Assembly (NCBI GenBank): GCA_964577295.1
Contig: CAZNYN010000011.1
Span: 1-44,921, forward strand
Direction: 5' to 3'
Origin: CAZNYN01 sp964577295
GTDB taxonomy: Bacteria; Synergistota; Synergistia; Synergistales; Synergistaceae
DNA length: 44,921 nt
Position numbers and translations under genes: made by a program. Shown here piece by piece: positions 7,983-16,459 of the stretch. Below the pieces are notes generated by a model. That model had not been told where the DNA came from. It did not search any database and was given only the letters and a program-made list of their open reading frames with translations. How positions within the stretch are numbered: position 1 is the stretch's first letter; the number at the start of each line of letters is the position of its first letter.

Positions 7983-8803
7983 GTCTGCAAATACATCCCA
8001 CCGCCATTGTATCGAGCGACGCCATTCTTGGGGAGGACGTCATTATAGGGCCTTACTGTATCGTTGACGGCAAAACCGAAATAGGAGACAGAACGGAACT
8101 CAGAGCCTATGCGAGAATTTGTGACTATACCAAAGTCGGCTCAGACTGTGTATTCCACGAGCACGCCGTAATAGGCGGCGCCCCTCAGGATCTCGGCTAT
8201 CGCGGAGAAGAGTCATGGGCTATAGTGGGAAACAATGTTGTCTGCCGCGAGTTTGTAACTATAAACAGAGCAACAGGCGAGGGAGAAATCACATCGGTAG
8301 GAGACGGATGCTTCATCATGGAAGGGGTGCATCTTGCCCATAACGTGAGAATAGGCAGAGAGTGTACCATAGCGAATAAAGCCGGACTTTCAGGTCATGT
8401 TCATGTAGGCGATTTCGTTGTAATAGGCGGCATGACAGGCTTTCACCAGTTCGCTCATGTAGGCTCCTACTGCATGGTAGGCGGACTTTCCAGGATAATA
8501 CAGGACATACCGCCCTATATGTTGGCAGCCGGTGTTCCGCTTAGAGTATATGACATTAACAGAGTAGGACTTCGCCGTCGTGACATATCATCCGAAACCA
8601 GAAGGCAGATAAGAGATATGTACAGGATTATATACAACAGCGGCCTTACAGTAAAAGACGGAGTTGCTCATGTGGCAGCGAAATATCCCGACAATGAAGC
8701 GGCAAATATGATTGTCGGCTTTGCGGCAGAATCGATAAGAGGTTTTACCCCCAGAATGACTCAGGATTGGCAGAGCAAGGGTGAGGATAAGAAAATTGAT
8801 TAA
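7979..8803 (+). CDS. lpxA: Acyl-ACP--UDP-N-acetylglucosamine O-acyltransferase LpxA
   Basis: LpxA performs the first acylation of UDP-GlcNAc in lipid A synthesis. At 274 residues it has the usual length. Left-handed beta-helix repeats cover about residues 1-190 (IHPTAIVSSDAILGEDVIIG and onward), with the catalytic histidine in HLAHNVRIG near residue 122 and GGMTGFHQFAHVG after it. A helical C-terminal domain follows. The ATG overlaps the fabZ stop by 4 nt, so translation is coupled. Its 3' end overlaps the kdsC start by 23 nt. Confidence 0.96.
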   Translation: MSLQIHPTAIVSSDAILGEDVIIGPYCIVDGKTEIGDRTELRAYARICDYTKVGSDCVFHEHAVIGGAPQDLGYRGEESWAIVGNNVVCREFVTINRATGEGEITSVGDGCFIMEGVHLAHNVRIGRECTIANKAGLSGHVHVGDFVVIGGMTGFHQFAHVGSYCMVGGLSRIIQDIPPYMLAAGVPLRVYDINRVGLRRRDISSETRRQIRDMYRIIYNSGLTVKDGVAHVAAKYPDNEAANMIVGFAAESIRGFTPRMTQDWQSKGEDKKID

Positions 8804-9269
8804 GCTTTTCGCTCTGGATGTTGACGGAACTTTAACCGACGGCGGAGTATATATGGACGGCCGCGGCGGAGAGTTCAAACGTTTCGACATACAGGACGGA
8901 TACGGACTTGTGCAGCTCTTAAACAAGGGCATAAAGGTTGTCTTTATCAGCGGAAGATTCTCCGCCGCTACGGCTCAGAGAGCCGAGGATCTTCATATCA
9001 CTCTTTGTGTGCAGGGCTCAAAAAATAAAATAAAAGATTTAACGGAAATTGCGGCAAAATTCGGAGTGAAGCAGGAAGAAACAGCGTATGCCGGTGATGA
9101 CATTCCCGACATAGAGTGTCTTCTCTGGTCTGCAATAGGCATGGCTCCCGCCAATGCTGTGGAGAAAGTAAAAGCCTCTGCCAATTGGATATCGAAGTTT
9201 GGCGGAGGAAACGGAGCAATCCGTGAGTGCGCCGAACACATACTTATGATAAATGGTGACAATGAGTGA
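8781..9269 (+). CDS. kdsC: HAD phosphatase, KdsC type (KDO 8-phosphate phosphatase)
   Basis: This 162-residue HAD hydrolase of the KdsC class would remove phosphate from 3-deoxy-D-manno-octulosonate 8-phosphate to give KDO for the LPS inner core. The nucleophile motif FALDVDGTLTDGG is at the N terminus, VFISGR is motif II and YAGDDIPDIE is motif IV. The C-terminal GGGNGAIRECAEHIL matches the KdsC tail that closes over the neighbouring subunit. There is no cap domain, as expected for this class. The GTG start lies inside lpxA. The position in the lipid A block supports KDO phosphatase over other HAD activities. Confidence 0.87.
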   Translation: MRIRKLIKLFALDVDGTLTDGGVYMDGRGGEFKRFDIQDGYGLVQLLNKGIKVVFISGRFSAATAQRAEDLHITLCVQGSKNKIKDLTEIAAKFGVKQEETAYAGDDIPDIECLLWSAIGMAPANAVEKVKASANWISKFGGGNGAIRECAEHILMINGDNE

Positions 9270-10396
9270 CACAAAAAAAATTTAGTACGGATATCTTTAA
9301 ATTAAAAGCACTCGACAGATTTATATTGGGCGAGCTGATGGGGCCGTTCTTTTTCGGAATGGTCGCATTTACGATAATACTTGTGGCAGGCAGCCTGCTC
9401 TTTAAGATGGCTGACCTGGTCATTCAGCGCGGTGTCTCTCTTGGAATAGTAGTAAGGCTCTTCCTTTACTACCTTCCCAGGCTGGTTGCATTTACCATAC
9501 CGATGAGCTGTCTTTTGGCGGCCCTGTTAGGTTTCGGAAAGCTATCGGCGAACTCAGAGCTTGTCGCACTCAAATCTGCGGGGTTGTCATTTCAGCGCAT
9601 AATCAGACCTGTGATAATGGCATCGTTTCTCATATCGATATGCGCGTTTTTTGTCAATGAGACGCTTGTACCGATAAGCGAGAGAGCAGCTTCAAATGTC
9701 ATGGTCTACGAAGTTTTCAAAGAGTCGCCTCCCGTCTTTAAAGAGAAAATATTTCTGAAGGAAGAGGGCGGAGGCGCGCTCAAAAGAGTTATATACATAA
9801 ACAAGATGAAGATCAGCACGGGCGATATGCAGGAGATTGTTATAGAAGAATTTGATCAGGGAAGGCTGAGCCGCATAGTTTCCGCCAAATCGGCAAAATG
9901 GGTCAGCGGCAGTTGGTGGATCGAGGACGGCAACGTCTTTGAGATAAATAAAGCCGCAGATGTTAACCACCTCTTTAAGTTTGACAAACAGGAACTTACT
10001 CTGAATTTAAACCCGGGAGAGATAGCGCGCTCTTCCGATTCACCGGATGAGATGACCATACCCGAGCTCTATGCCGCCATAAAGCTTGCTGAGCGAAACG
10101 GCACGGATGCAGGGCCTCTGTGGATGATTTTAAATCTGCGAATATCTGTTCCGTGGGCATGTATGGTTCTGGCTCTTGTCGGAGCGGCTCTGGGAAGCCG
10201 TCCTCAGCGCTCCAGCTCCGGTGTTGGGCTTGGACTGAGCGTAATCATAGTTTTCGTATACTACGTCATCATGTCCTTCACAAGCTCTCTGGGAGAGGCC
10301 GCGTATATTCCGCCCTTCATAGCGGCATGGATTGCCAATATCACGTTCTTGATAATAGGCACGATATTGTGCAAAAGGGCCAATAAACTGGGATAA
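9266..10396 (+). CDS. LptF/LptG family permease of the LPS export system
   Basis: LptF and LptG are the membrane subunits of the LptB2FG ABC transporter, which extracts LPS from the inner membrane. The 376-residue protein has three transmembrane segments in the first 120 residues (PFFFGMVAFTIILVAGSLLF and two more). A periplasmic beta-jellyroll region of about 150 residues follows, then three C-terminal segments. This is the YjgP/YjgQ layout. I cannot decide between LptF and LptG. A GTG start at 9266 overlaps the stop of the HAD gene. It is the last gene of the lipid A block, with a terminator 3 nt after its stop codon. Confidence 0.92.
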   Translation: MTQKKFSTDIFKLKALDRFILGELMGPFFFGMVAFTIILVAGSLLFKMADLVIQRGVSLGIVVRLFLYYLPRLVAFTIPMSCLLAALLGFGKLSANSELVALKSAGLSFQRIIRPVIMASFLISICAFFVNETLVPISERAASNVMVYEVFKESPPVFKEKIFLKEEGGGALKRVIYINKMKISTGDMQEIVIEEFDQGRLSRIVSAKSAKWVSGSWWIEDGNVFEINKAADVNHLFKFDKQELTLNLNPGEIARSSDSPDEMTIPELYAAIKLAERNGTDAGPLWMILNLRISVPWACMVLALVGAALGSRPQRSSSGVGLGLSVIIVFVYYVIMSFTSSLGEAAYIPPFIAAWIANITFLIIGTILCKRANKLG

Positions 10397-10398
10397 AA

Positions 10399-10435
10399 AA
10401 AGAGCGGTTCTCATGCGAAAGAGAACCGCTCTTTT
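10399..10435. terminator. Bidirectional terminator between the lpx block and selD
   Basis: AGAGCGGTTCTC and GAGAACCGCTCT form a 12-bp stem, with an A tract on the left and a T tract on the right. It can serve both the plus-strand lpx block and the minus-strand birA-selD pair. Confidence 0.9.
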
Positions 10436-10444
10436 CATATTGTG

Positions 10445-11476
10445 CTATACGAGTGTCAGAGTTCCGTCCCCTTTGATAAACTTTCCTATCGTTACGGAGT
10501 CTCCGAAACCGCCCGCCGTGAGTTCCGAGAGCAGTTCGGCCTCATAGTCGGCAGGGATTGATATCAGCAGTCCTCCCGATGTCTGAGGGTCGAAGGCCAG
10601 GTCATCGGCGAAGCGTCCTCTTTTTGACTTATTGATAACTTTGCCGCCTATGTGCTGCTTATTGGCATAAGAACCCGCCGGGATAAGCCCCATGTTTGAC
10701 ATCTCTTTTATGCCCGGCAGAAGAGGCAGTTTTTCTATATCAACTTCCACAGAGACGCCCTCCGACGGCAAGTCGAGAACGTGCCCCGCAAGGCCGAATC
10801 CCGTAACATCGGTGCAGGCTGTGATCTTTCCCCTTATCTTGTCAGAGAGAATGGGAGGAACAGAGTTTAATTTTGCCATGCTTCGCGTCACAGTTTCAGT
10901 GTCGGAAGATGAGAAAAGCCCCGCCTTTATCGCCGTTACCGCTATGCCTGTCCCTATCGGTTTTGTCAGAATAAGAACGTCTCCTTGCTCTGCCGTGCCC
11001 ACTTTCCACATCTTGTCCGATTCTACTTCGCCGAATACGACAAGACCGTATTTTGGCTCATCATCCTGTACGCTGTGACCGCCCGCAAGCATTGCACCAG
11101 CTTCGCACACTTTTGAAGCTCCTCCGTTCAGAATTTCTTTAAGAACGGATATAGGTTCGCAGGCAGTCGGGAAGCAGACGACATTCAGCGCGATTATCGG
11201 TCTGCCTCCCATAGCGTAGACATCGCTTATGGAATTTGCCGCCGCTATCTCACCGAACATGCGCGGGCTGTCTACTACAGGTGTTATAAAGTCTATGGTG
11301 AGTATGCCGACACGCTTTTCGTCTATCTTCCAAAGAGCCGCATCCTCGCCTCTGTTCCACGAGGCAAGAAGTTCTTCGTTTCTTATTACAGGCAGGTCTT
11401 TTAATATTTGGTCCAGCTCCGCCGGCCCTATTTTGGCCGCTCAGCCGCTGGTTTTTGCGCGTTCCGTAAGTCTCAC
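10445..11476 (-). CDS. selD: Selenide, water dikinase SelD containing selenocysteine (in-frame UGA)
   Basis: SelD makes selenophosphate from selenide and ATP for selenocysteine and selenouridine synthesis. The visible open frame after the UGA is N-terminally short. Extending it upstream through a TGA at 11441-11443 restores the family's active-site segment (GTG start, then RLTERAKTSG-U-AAKIGPAEL), with selenocysteine at residue 12 where other SelDs have Cys or Sec. This gives a normal 343 residues. The GTG at 11474-11476 has AGGAG 8 nt upstream. The conserved GEDAALW, DVTGFGLAGH and FDPQTSGGLL segments are present. A candidate SECIS hairpin follows the UGA. birA ends 16 nt upstream. Start-to-UGA reading is my translation, and the readthrough itself is inferred. 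Confidence 0.93.
11410..11428 (-). promoter_or_regulatory. Candidate bacterial SECIS hairpin in selD
   Basis: On the minus strand CCGGC and GCTGG pair around the loop GGA, and two further G-C pairs follow past one mismatch. The loop begins with G and lies about 20 nt after the UGA. That spacing and the early loop G agree with the known general shape of bacterial SECIS elements, which bind SelB. A competing CGGCC/GGCCG stem lies nearer the UGA. Confidence 0.6.
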
Positions 11477-11492
11477 TGCGAAAACTCCTTTC

Positions 11493-12500
11493 TTATTTCA
11501 GACGAAGATGGTGGACATCCGCTGCGGCGAAAATTGTCTCTTTGCCGTCTATATCAACTATAAGAGCACCTTGTTCCGTCACTCCGGATGCTGTCCCGCA
11601 AAATTCCTCTTCATCCTGTATTACTCTGACACTTTTTCCGATTGTCGCACAAACTTTTCTGTAAAGCGAGAGTAAATTAGCTGTCCCGTCCTTTGCGGAT
11701 ATATTTTCCGTAAGTGAGGAAAATTCGGAAAGTATTTCAAGAAGCATCTCTGTCCTCGACGCATCTTTGCCGGTCTCTATCTTAACAGATGTTGCGATAT
11801 TCGCTATGTCCTCCGCTATATCCGCAATTTCCGTATTTACATTGATTCCTATGCCTGTAACGGCATAGTATATGCGGTCAGTCTCTCCCGCAGCTTCGCT
11901 TAGGATGCCGCATATTTTTCTGCCGTTCACAAGAATGTCGTTGGGCCATTTTAATTCCGCTTCGACAGAGTAGCTATTCTTTAGGACATTTCTTACCGCT
12001 ATGCCCGCCGCGAGGTTTAAAAGCTGGACCTCGCCTGGGCGCAGTTCCGGTCTCAGGAGTATAGAGAACATAAGATTCTTTCCCTTTGCATTGTGCCAGA
12101 CTCTTCCTCTTCTGCCCCTTCCCTCGGTTTGCTCATCCGCAGCAACGACTATGCCCTGAGGTGCGTCCTGCATCGCGAGTTTCTTCAGCACTTTCTGTGT
12201 TGAACCTACTTCCGGAAAATAAAGCATCGTATGAAAGAGAGACGAAGATGCAAGCCTGTGGTTTATATATGTAGGGCTCAGTGATTCGGGAGCGCGGAGG
12301 GAATTTAAAATATATCCCTTCTGAGGTATAGATTTTATATCTATACCTTCATCGCGAAGCGCGTTGACCAGTTTAAAAACAGCCTGTCTTGATGAATGCA
12401 GCTCTTCGGTAAGCACTGAGCTGGGAACTACCGCATCCTGTGATGCGGCCAATATTGCATATAATTTTTGACGGCTGGATGACTCGTCGCAGATTGCCAT
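11493..12500 (-). CDS. birA: Biotin--[acetyl-CoA-carboxylase] ligase, bifunctional with repressor domain
   Basis: BirA activates biotin with ATP and attaches it to carrier proteins. The 335-residue protein begins with a winged helix-turn-helix of about 60 residues (SSRQAVFKLVNALRDEGIDI), so it may also repress biotin genes. The catalytic domain follows, with the biotin/ATP motif GRGRRGRVWHNAKG near residue 115 and KWPNDILVNGRKICGILSE near residue 185. A small C-terminal SH3-like domain ends the protein. ATG 12500 is preferred to GTG 12509 because GGAG lies 8 nt before the ATG and overlaps the GTG. It is the first gene of a birA-selD pair on the minus strand. Confidence 0.94.
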   Translation of the reverse strand: MAICDESSSRQKLYAILAASQDAVVPSSVLTEELHSSRQAVFKLVNALRDEGIDIKSIPQKGYILNSLRAPESLSPTYINHRLASSSLFHTMLYFPEVGSTQKVLKKLAMQDAPQGIVVAADEQTEGRGRRGRVWHNAKGKNLMFSILLRPELRPGEVQLLNLAAGIAVRNVLKNSYSVEAELKWPNDILVNGRKICGILSEAAGETDRIYYAVTGIGINVNTEIADIAEDIANIATSVKIETGKDASRTEMLLEILSEFSSLTENISAKDGTANLLSLYRKVCATIGKSVRVIQDEEEFCGTASGVTEQGALIVDIDGKETIFAAADVHHLRLK

Positions 12501-12580
12501 GGTTTTCACTCCATTTTATATGAGATGTCAAACTAAAAAGTCTCCGTAAAAAAACTATTCGATTTTACACTCTAAACGTA

Positions 12581-12586
12581 TATAAT
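12581..12586 (+). promoter_or_regulatory. Possible -10 element of prfB
   Basis: TATAAT lies about 33 nt before the prfB start codon in an AT-rich divergent intergenic region. No convincing -35 hexamer is visible at 16-18 nt upstream, so this is a weak call. Confidence 0.35.
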
Positions 12587-12619
12587 TAAAGTTCAAATGC
12601 AGTAACAGGAGGGGTTCAA

Positions 12620-13748
12620 ATGGTAGTACTTCCGGTAACGACTGTCATGACCGACTTGCGTTCGTCTTTTGACGAATTGCGTGAAAGTCTTTGACCTGGT
12701 TTCCATCGAAAAAAGAATAGAAGAGCTTCACAAAGAGACAGAACAGCCCGATTTTTGGAACACTGCGGATGCGCAGACAGTTTCCCGCGAGTTGGCAAGG
12801 CTTCAGGGACGCAAGGATAAGTATGAGGTCTCGGAAACAGAAACGGAAGATTTGGAAGTATTGGCGGAAATGCTTGGTGAAAGCAATGACGAGGAACTTT
12901 TGAACGAGTTTTATAAAAGAGCTTCGGAACTGCAAAAAGATATAGAGGCATATCAAACACTGATACTGCTAGACGGCGAGTACGATACAAGCGACGCTAT
13001 AATGACCGTCCATGCGGGAGCGGGAGGTCTTGATTCACAGGATTGGGCCGAGATGCTCTACCGTATGTATATGAGGTGGGCTGAAGATCACGGCTATTCA
13101 ATCAAGCTTATCGACGAGCTTCCCGACCAAGAGGCAGGCATAAAGAGCGTGACAATATCCATAAACGGAGACTATGCCTACGGATATCTCAAAGGCGAGC
13201 AGGGAGTTCACCGCCTTGTGAGAATATCGCCATTCGACTCCGCAAAACGCCGCCACACAAGTTTTGCTTCCGTTGAAGTAATGCCCGTGCTTCCCGACAG
13301 CGTAGAAGTGGAGATAAGGCCCGAGGATCTGAAAATGGATACTTTCAGGTCAAGCGGAGCGGGCGGGCAGTATGTAAACATGACTGACTCTGCCGTTAGA
13401 ATCACGCACATACCGTCGGGAATTATAGTAAGCTGTCAGACAGAGCGATCTCAGCACATGAACAGAGCTACTGCAATGCAGGTGCTTCGTTCCAAACTCT
13501 TTGAAAAGACACTGAGAGAACGGCAGGATCAGATTGACAATATCCAGGGTGAAAAGAGGACGATATCATGGGGCAGCCAGATACGTTCATACACACTCCA
13601 GCCCTTCCAGCTTATAAAAGACCACCGCTCGGGATGTGAAATAGGCAATGTGCAGTCTGTGCTGGACGGAGATATTGACGAGCTTATAATGAGTTTTCTG
13701 CGATTTCAGAAGACAGGGAAACAGGCCTCAAACGGGAGTGACAAATAA
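12620..13748 (+). CDS. prfB: Peptide chain release factor 2, with programmed +1 frameshift
   Basis: RF2 recognises UAA and UGA and releases the nascent chain. A short first frame from ATG 12620 (AGGAGGGG upstream) runs 24 codons and ends CTT TGA C at 12689-12695. Slipping +1 on CTT resumes in the long frame at 12693 and gives 375 residues in total, the normal RF2 length. The stop-codon recognition motif SPF is in RISPFDSAKRRH, and the catalytic GGQ is in SSGAGGQYVNMTDS. The frameshift is the classic RF2 autoregulation: low RF2 favours slippage at UGA. The usual SD-like stimulator before the slip site is weak here (GTGAAAGT). The downstream protease gene starts 2 nt after the stop. Confidence 0.95.
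12689..12695 (+). promoter_or_regulatory. RF2 programmed +1 frameshift site
   Basis: The heptamer CTTTGAC contains the in-frame TGA at 12692-12694 that ends the first frame. The +1 frame begins with GAC at 12693. This is the standard slip site of bacterial prfB. Confidence 0.95.
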
Positions 13749-13749
13749 A

Positions 13750-15846
13750 ATGATAAGAAAAATATTTATGTCCTTGATGCTGATATTGGTTATAGCCATG
13801 CCGTCAAGTGCGGATGCCGCAACTAAAACATTCGTCCCGAATGTTCCCATAATGCCGCTCAAACAGCTTAAACCCGGAATGATGGGAATGGCTTACACTG
13901 TTGTACAGGGAAAAGAGATAACCTCCTTTAAAGTGACTGTGATAGGGGTAATCCCCAGAAAGACAAGCCCGAAGAATCTTATCCTATTCCGCATCGAGGA
14001 CAAAAAAGTTGTGGATAACGGCGGTGTCGCCGCTGGGATGAGCGGCTCTCCCATATATGTGAACGGAAAGCTTATAGGCGCAATAGGATACAGTTGGTCA
14101 TTCTCGGAGAGAAGTCTCGGACTTGCAACTCCTATAGAGGAGATGACAAAGGCTTTCTCATGGCCCGAAAAGCTGCCGTCCATTGCTCCGTCTGCGCCTA
14201 TTCCGTCCGAGCCGGTAAGCCCCGACAAGCCAGTATCGCAGGATGTAAAGAGCGAAGATGCCAAGATTGAGGTATCGGCGGACGCTGCGGAGAGCGATAA
14301 AGAATCAAGCACGGATGTGAAAGTAAGCGAAGACGCAAAAGTAAGCGAAGAAAAAATCGTAACAATATCCGAAGAATCTTTGAAGAGAAAGCCTCTCAAA
14401 CTTGATGAACTAATGGACAGGAAATTTACACCACTTGCTATGCCCCTTCTGGTTGACGGCGTCAGCCCGAGAGTGACGTCAATGCTTGAAAAGAAGCTTG
14501 GGCAGACATTGATACCGCTCGGAGCTTCGGGAAACTCATCTGCAAACAGCAATCTGAAAAAGACTCTAAAACCCGGTGCCGCAATGGGCGTTGCTCTTGC
14601 CTGGGGAGATTTTCAGATGGGAGGAATCGGCACATTGAGCGCTGTTGACAAGCAGGGCAATTTTCTGGCATTCGCTCATCCGATGATGAACTACGGAGCT
14701 GTTGCCTATCCTCTGACAGACGCGGAAATAGTCAAGATAATACCGAGCAGCGAACACTCCTTCAAGCTCGGATATATGGGAGATATCATAGGAATCGTCA
14801 CTCAGGACAGACCCGAGGCGATAGCGGGACACATGGGCAAACTCGCCGCGGCGTCGAGCTATACCGTCAGGTTCAACGATGTGGACACAAAGAGAAGCAG
14901 TGTCAAAAGATTCCAGACCGTGGCCGACCCGTTTATAGGCCCATCCCTGGGCTCACTTGGAATACTCGGAATTATCGATGACCAGTGGGGCAGGTCAGGC
15001 GAGGGAACAGCCATGATAAAATACCGTTTTTCGGGCGGAAATCTCCGTAACGGATGGGAAAGAAGCAACATATTCTTCTCAGACAAAGATATAATCTCCT
15101 CTTTGGTAAAAGAATTTGACGACTTGGCTAAAATATTCTCATTGAACCAGTTCCAAGAGATAAGGCCGTTCGGTGTTGACGTCTCCGTGGAGATGACCCG
15201 TGACCCAAGGGTTGTATTTATCGAAAAGATGGTAATTGTCGATAAAAAAGAATTTTATAAACCCGGAGAGAAAGTTACTGTGGAACTTACTCTGAGACCT
15301 TGGCGCAAGAGACCCAAAGTTCAGCGAGTAACATTAAACGTTCCCAAAAAGGCGGCAGGCTTCTGTGAGATAACCGTGAGAGGCGGAGGAATAGAAGAAC
15401 CCGACTCCGAATCCCTTGCGGCGGGACTGCGTTCTATCACGAATTTGAAAGACCTGCTTAAAGAGATGAGCGTAAAAGAATCCAACAACCAGATTATAGT
15501 TTCTCTCGACGGGCCGCAGGATAAATTAAAAGGCAAAGATCCCAAGGCAATGGCAGCCATGTCGCCCGAAGATTTCCTCGACGACAGACTGATGAGCGAG
15601 ATACTCAAAGAACGTTTTGACGAGGGGTCTATGAGAATAATAGACACCAACTACTATGTTGAGGGCGTGCTCAGAAAGTTTATCAAAGTAAAGAACTCCG
15701 AAGCCGAACAGGAAGCAGAGATCGGAATTGACGAGGGCGAAGAGACGGAGACAGCGCCAAAACACGGAAGAGAGGAAACAAAGCCTAAAACCAGAGGCGA
15801 AGAAGATCCCGAACTTCCGGAGCTCATGCTTAACATAAGAAGATAG
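13750..15846 (+). CDS. SpoIVB-like S55 peptidase domain protein, exported
   Basis: The 698-residue protein has an N-terminal signal sequence (FMSLMLILVIAMPSSADA). A SpoIVB-type serine peptidase domain (MEROPS S55) follows, with the catalytic serine in GVAAGMSGSPIYVNGKLIG near residue 98. A low-complexity acidic linker rich in S, D, A and E covers about residues 150-205, and the second half of the S55 domain follows (FLAFAHPMMNYGAVAYPLTD). The C-terminal half ends in an E/K-rich tail. In Bacillus SpoIVB is a forespore signalling protease, but nothing else here suggests sporulation, so an envelope-signalling role is inferred. ATG 13750 is preferred to GTG 13738 because GGGAG overlaps the latter. 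Confidence 0.85.
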   Translation: MIRKIFMSLMLILVIAMPSSADAATKTFVPNVPIMPLKQLKPGMMGMAYTVVQGKEITSFKVTVIGVIPRKTSPKNLILFRIEDKKVVDNGGVAAGMSGSPIYVNGKLIGAIGYSWSFSERSLGLATPIEEMTKAFSWPEKLPSIAPSAPIPSEPVSPDKPVSQDVKSEDAKIEVSADAAESDKESSTDVKVSEDAKVSEEKIVTISEESLKRKPLKLDELMDRKFTPLAMPLLVDGVSPRVTSMLEKKLGQTLIPLGASGNSSANSNLKKTLKPGAAMGVALAWGDFQMGGIGTLSAVDKQGNFLAFAHPMMNYGAVAYPLTDAEIVKIIPSSEHSFKLGYMGDIIGIVTQDRPEAIAGHMGKLAAASSYTVRFNDVDTKRSSVKRFQTVADPFIGPSLGSLGILGIIDDQWGRSGEGTAMIKYRFSGGNLRNGWERSNIFFSDKDIISSLVKEFDDLAKIFSLNQFQEIRPFGVDVSVEMTRDPRVVFIEKMVIVDKKEFYKPGEKVTVELTLRPWRKRPKVQRVTLNVPKKAAGFCEITVRGGGIEEPDSESLAAGLRSITNLKDLLKEMSVKESNNQIIVSLDGPQDKLKGKDPKAMAAMSPEDFLDDRLMSEILKERFDEGSMRIIDTNYYVEGVLRKFIKVKNSEAEQEAEIGIDEGEETETAPKHGREETKPKTRGEEDPELPELMLNIRR

Positions 15847-15847
15847 A

Positions 15848-15882
15848 AAAAAATCCCGGCCTTAAAAGCCGGGATTTTTTAT
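15848..15882. terminator. Bidirectional terminator between S55 protease and dgkA genes
   Basis: AATCCCGGC and GCCGGGATT form a 9-bp GC-rich stem with a 7-nt loop. A residues precede it and six T residues follow, so it can work on both strands for the two convergent genes. Confidence 0.92.
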
Positions 15883-15887
15883 AAAAA

Positions 15888-16247
15888 CTAGAAGAAAAAT
15901 ATTATAAGCAGACAGAGGGAATATGAGACAAAAAGCGAAATAAACACGGCGGCGGAGAGCATGTCTTTTGCCATGCGGACATCTTCGCGGTATGTTGCGC
16001 CCAGCATCAAGTCTACAACAGTCTCCAAAGCGGTGTTAATCAGTTCCACTATTATGGGAATGAGGGAGAGCAAAAATACAGCCGCGATGCGCGGTAGAGG
16101 CAGACCGTGCCCGACGGCCAGAATAAGCACTATTAGAGCTCCTTTTGCCTCGTTTCTTATGGCTTTCTCCGATATAAAGGCATCACGCAGGCCGTGGAGA
16201 GAGTATGAAGTTTTGTCTTTTAAAGAGCTGTTTTTCCATTCCGGCAT
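15888..16247 (-). CDS. dgkA: Diacylglycerol kinase, DgkA (prokaryotic integral membrane) family
   Basis: A small integral membrane kinase of 119 residues that recycles diacylglycerol to phosphatidate. It has an N-terminal amphipathic part (YSLHGLRDAFISEKAIRNEA) and three transmembrane helices. The signature VELINTALETVVDL lies near residue 68, followed by AKDMLSAAVFIS. The length matches the family (about 120). The relative Firmicute enzymes use undecaprenol, so either lipid substrate is possible. AGGTGA lies 7 nt before the ATG. The gene stands alone on the minus strand. Confidence 0.92.
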   Translation of the reverse strand: MPEWKNSSLKDKTSYSLHGLRDAFISEKAIRNEAKGALIVLILAVGHGLPLPRIAAVFLLSLIPIIVELINTALETVVDLMLGATYREDVRMAKDMLSAAVFISLFVSYSLCLLIIFFF

Positions 16248-16381
16248 TTTGTATCACCTTTATCCGAGTATTAAGCGCATCAGGCTACGGATCTATTATA
16301 TATCAGATAGCGGCAATTAGTCTTTATAATTGCGAAGCGAGAGAGTGAAGAGTGTCCGCCTTGCGAGTTTCATAAGATTTT

Positions 16382-16410
16382 TTGACGGACTGAAAAAGGT
16401 ATACTACAAT
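16382..16410 (+). promoter_or_regulatory. Sigma-70 promoter upstream of the Nif3-like gene
   Basis: TTGACG at 16382-16387 and TACAAT at 16405-16410 are separated by exactly 17 nt. The intergenic region 16248-16381 otherwise shows nothing I can name. Confidence 0.7.
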
Positions 16411-16459
16411 AGTAGGGTTATTGATGTCAAACATTAAAGCATATCTCAGGAGGTGGAAA

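Noticed and set aside
10445..11260. selD as a truncated gene or pseudogene
   Set aside because: The TGA at 11441-11443 lies at the known Cys/Sec active-site position, with an intact N terminus, start codon and ribosome site before it.
12510..12560. BirA operator in the birA-prfB intergenic region
   Set aside because: A TTGACA-like half-site is present on the minus strand, but no second half at the expected distance is visible.
12620..12694. Separate 24-codon open frame before prfB, or a sequencing error
   Set aside because: It ends in CTTTGAC, the conserved RF2 frameshift site, and joins the long frame exactly in +1.
14220..14360. Repeat-like stretch in the S55 protease gene
   Set aside because: It encodes a low-complexity acidic linker rich in S, D, A and E. 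It is not a DNA repeat array.
13750..15846. Evidence for endospore formation
   Set aside because: The SpoIVB-like domain alone does not indicate sporulation. No other sporulation gene is in the window, and the protein is far longer than SpoIVB.
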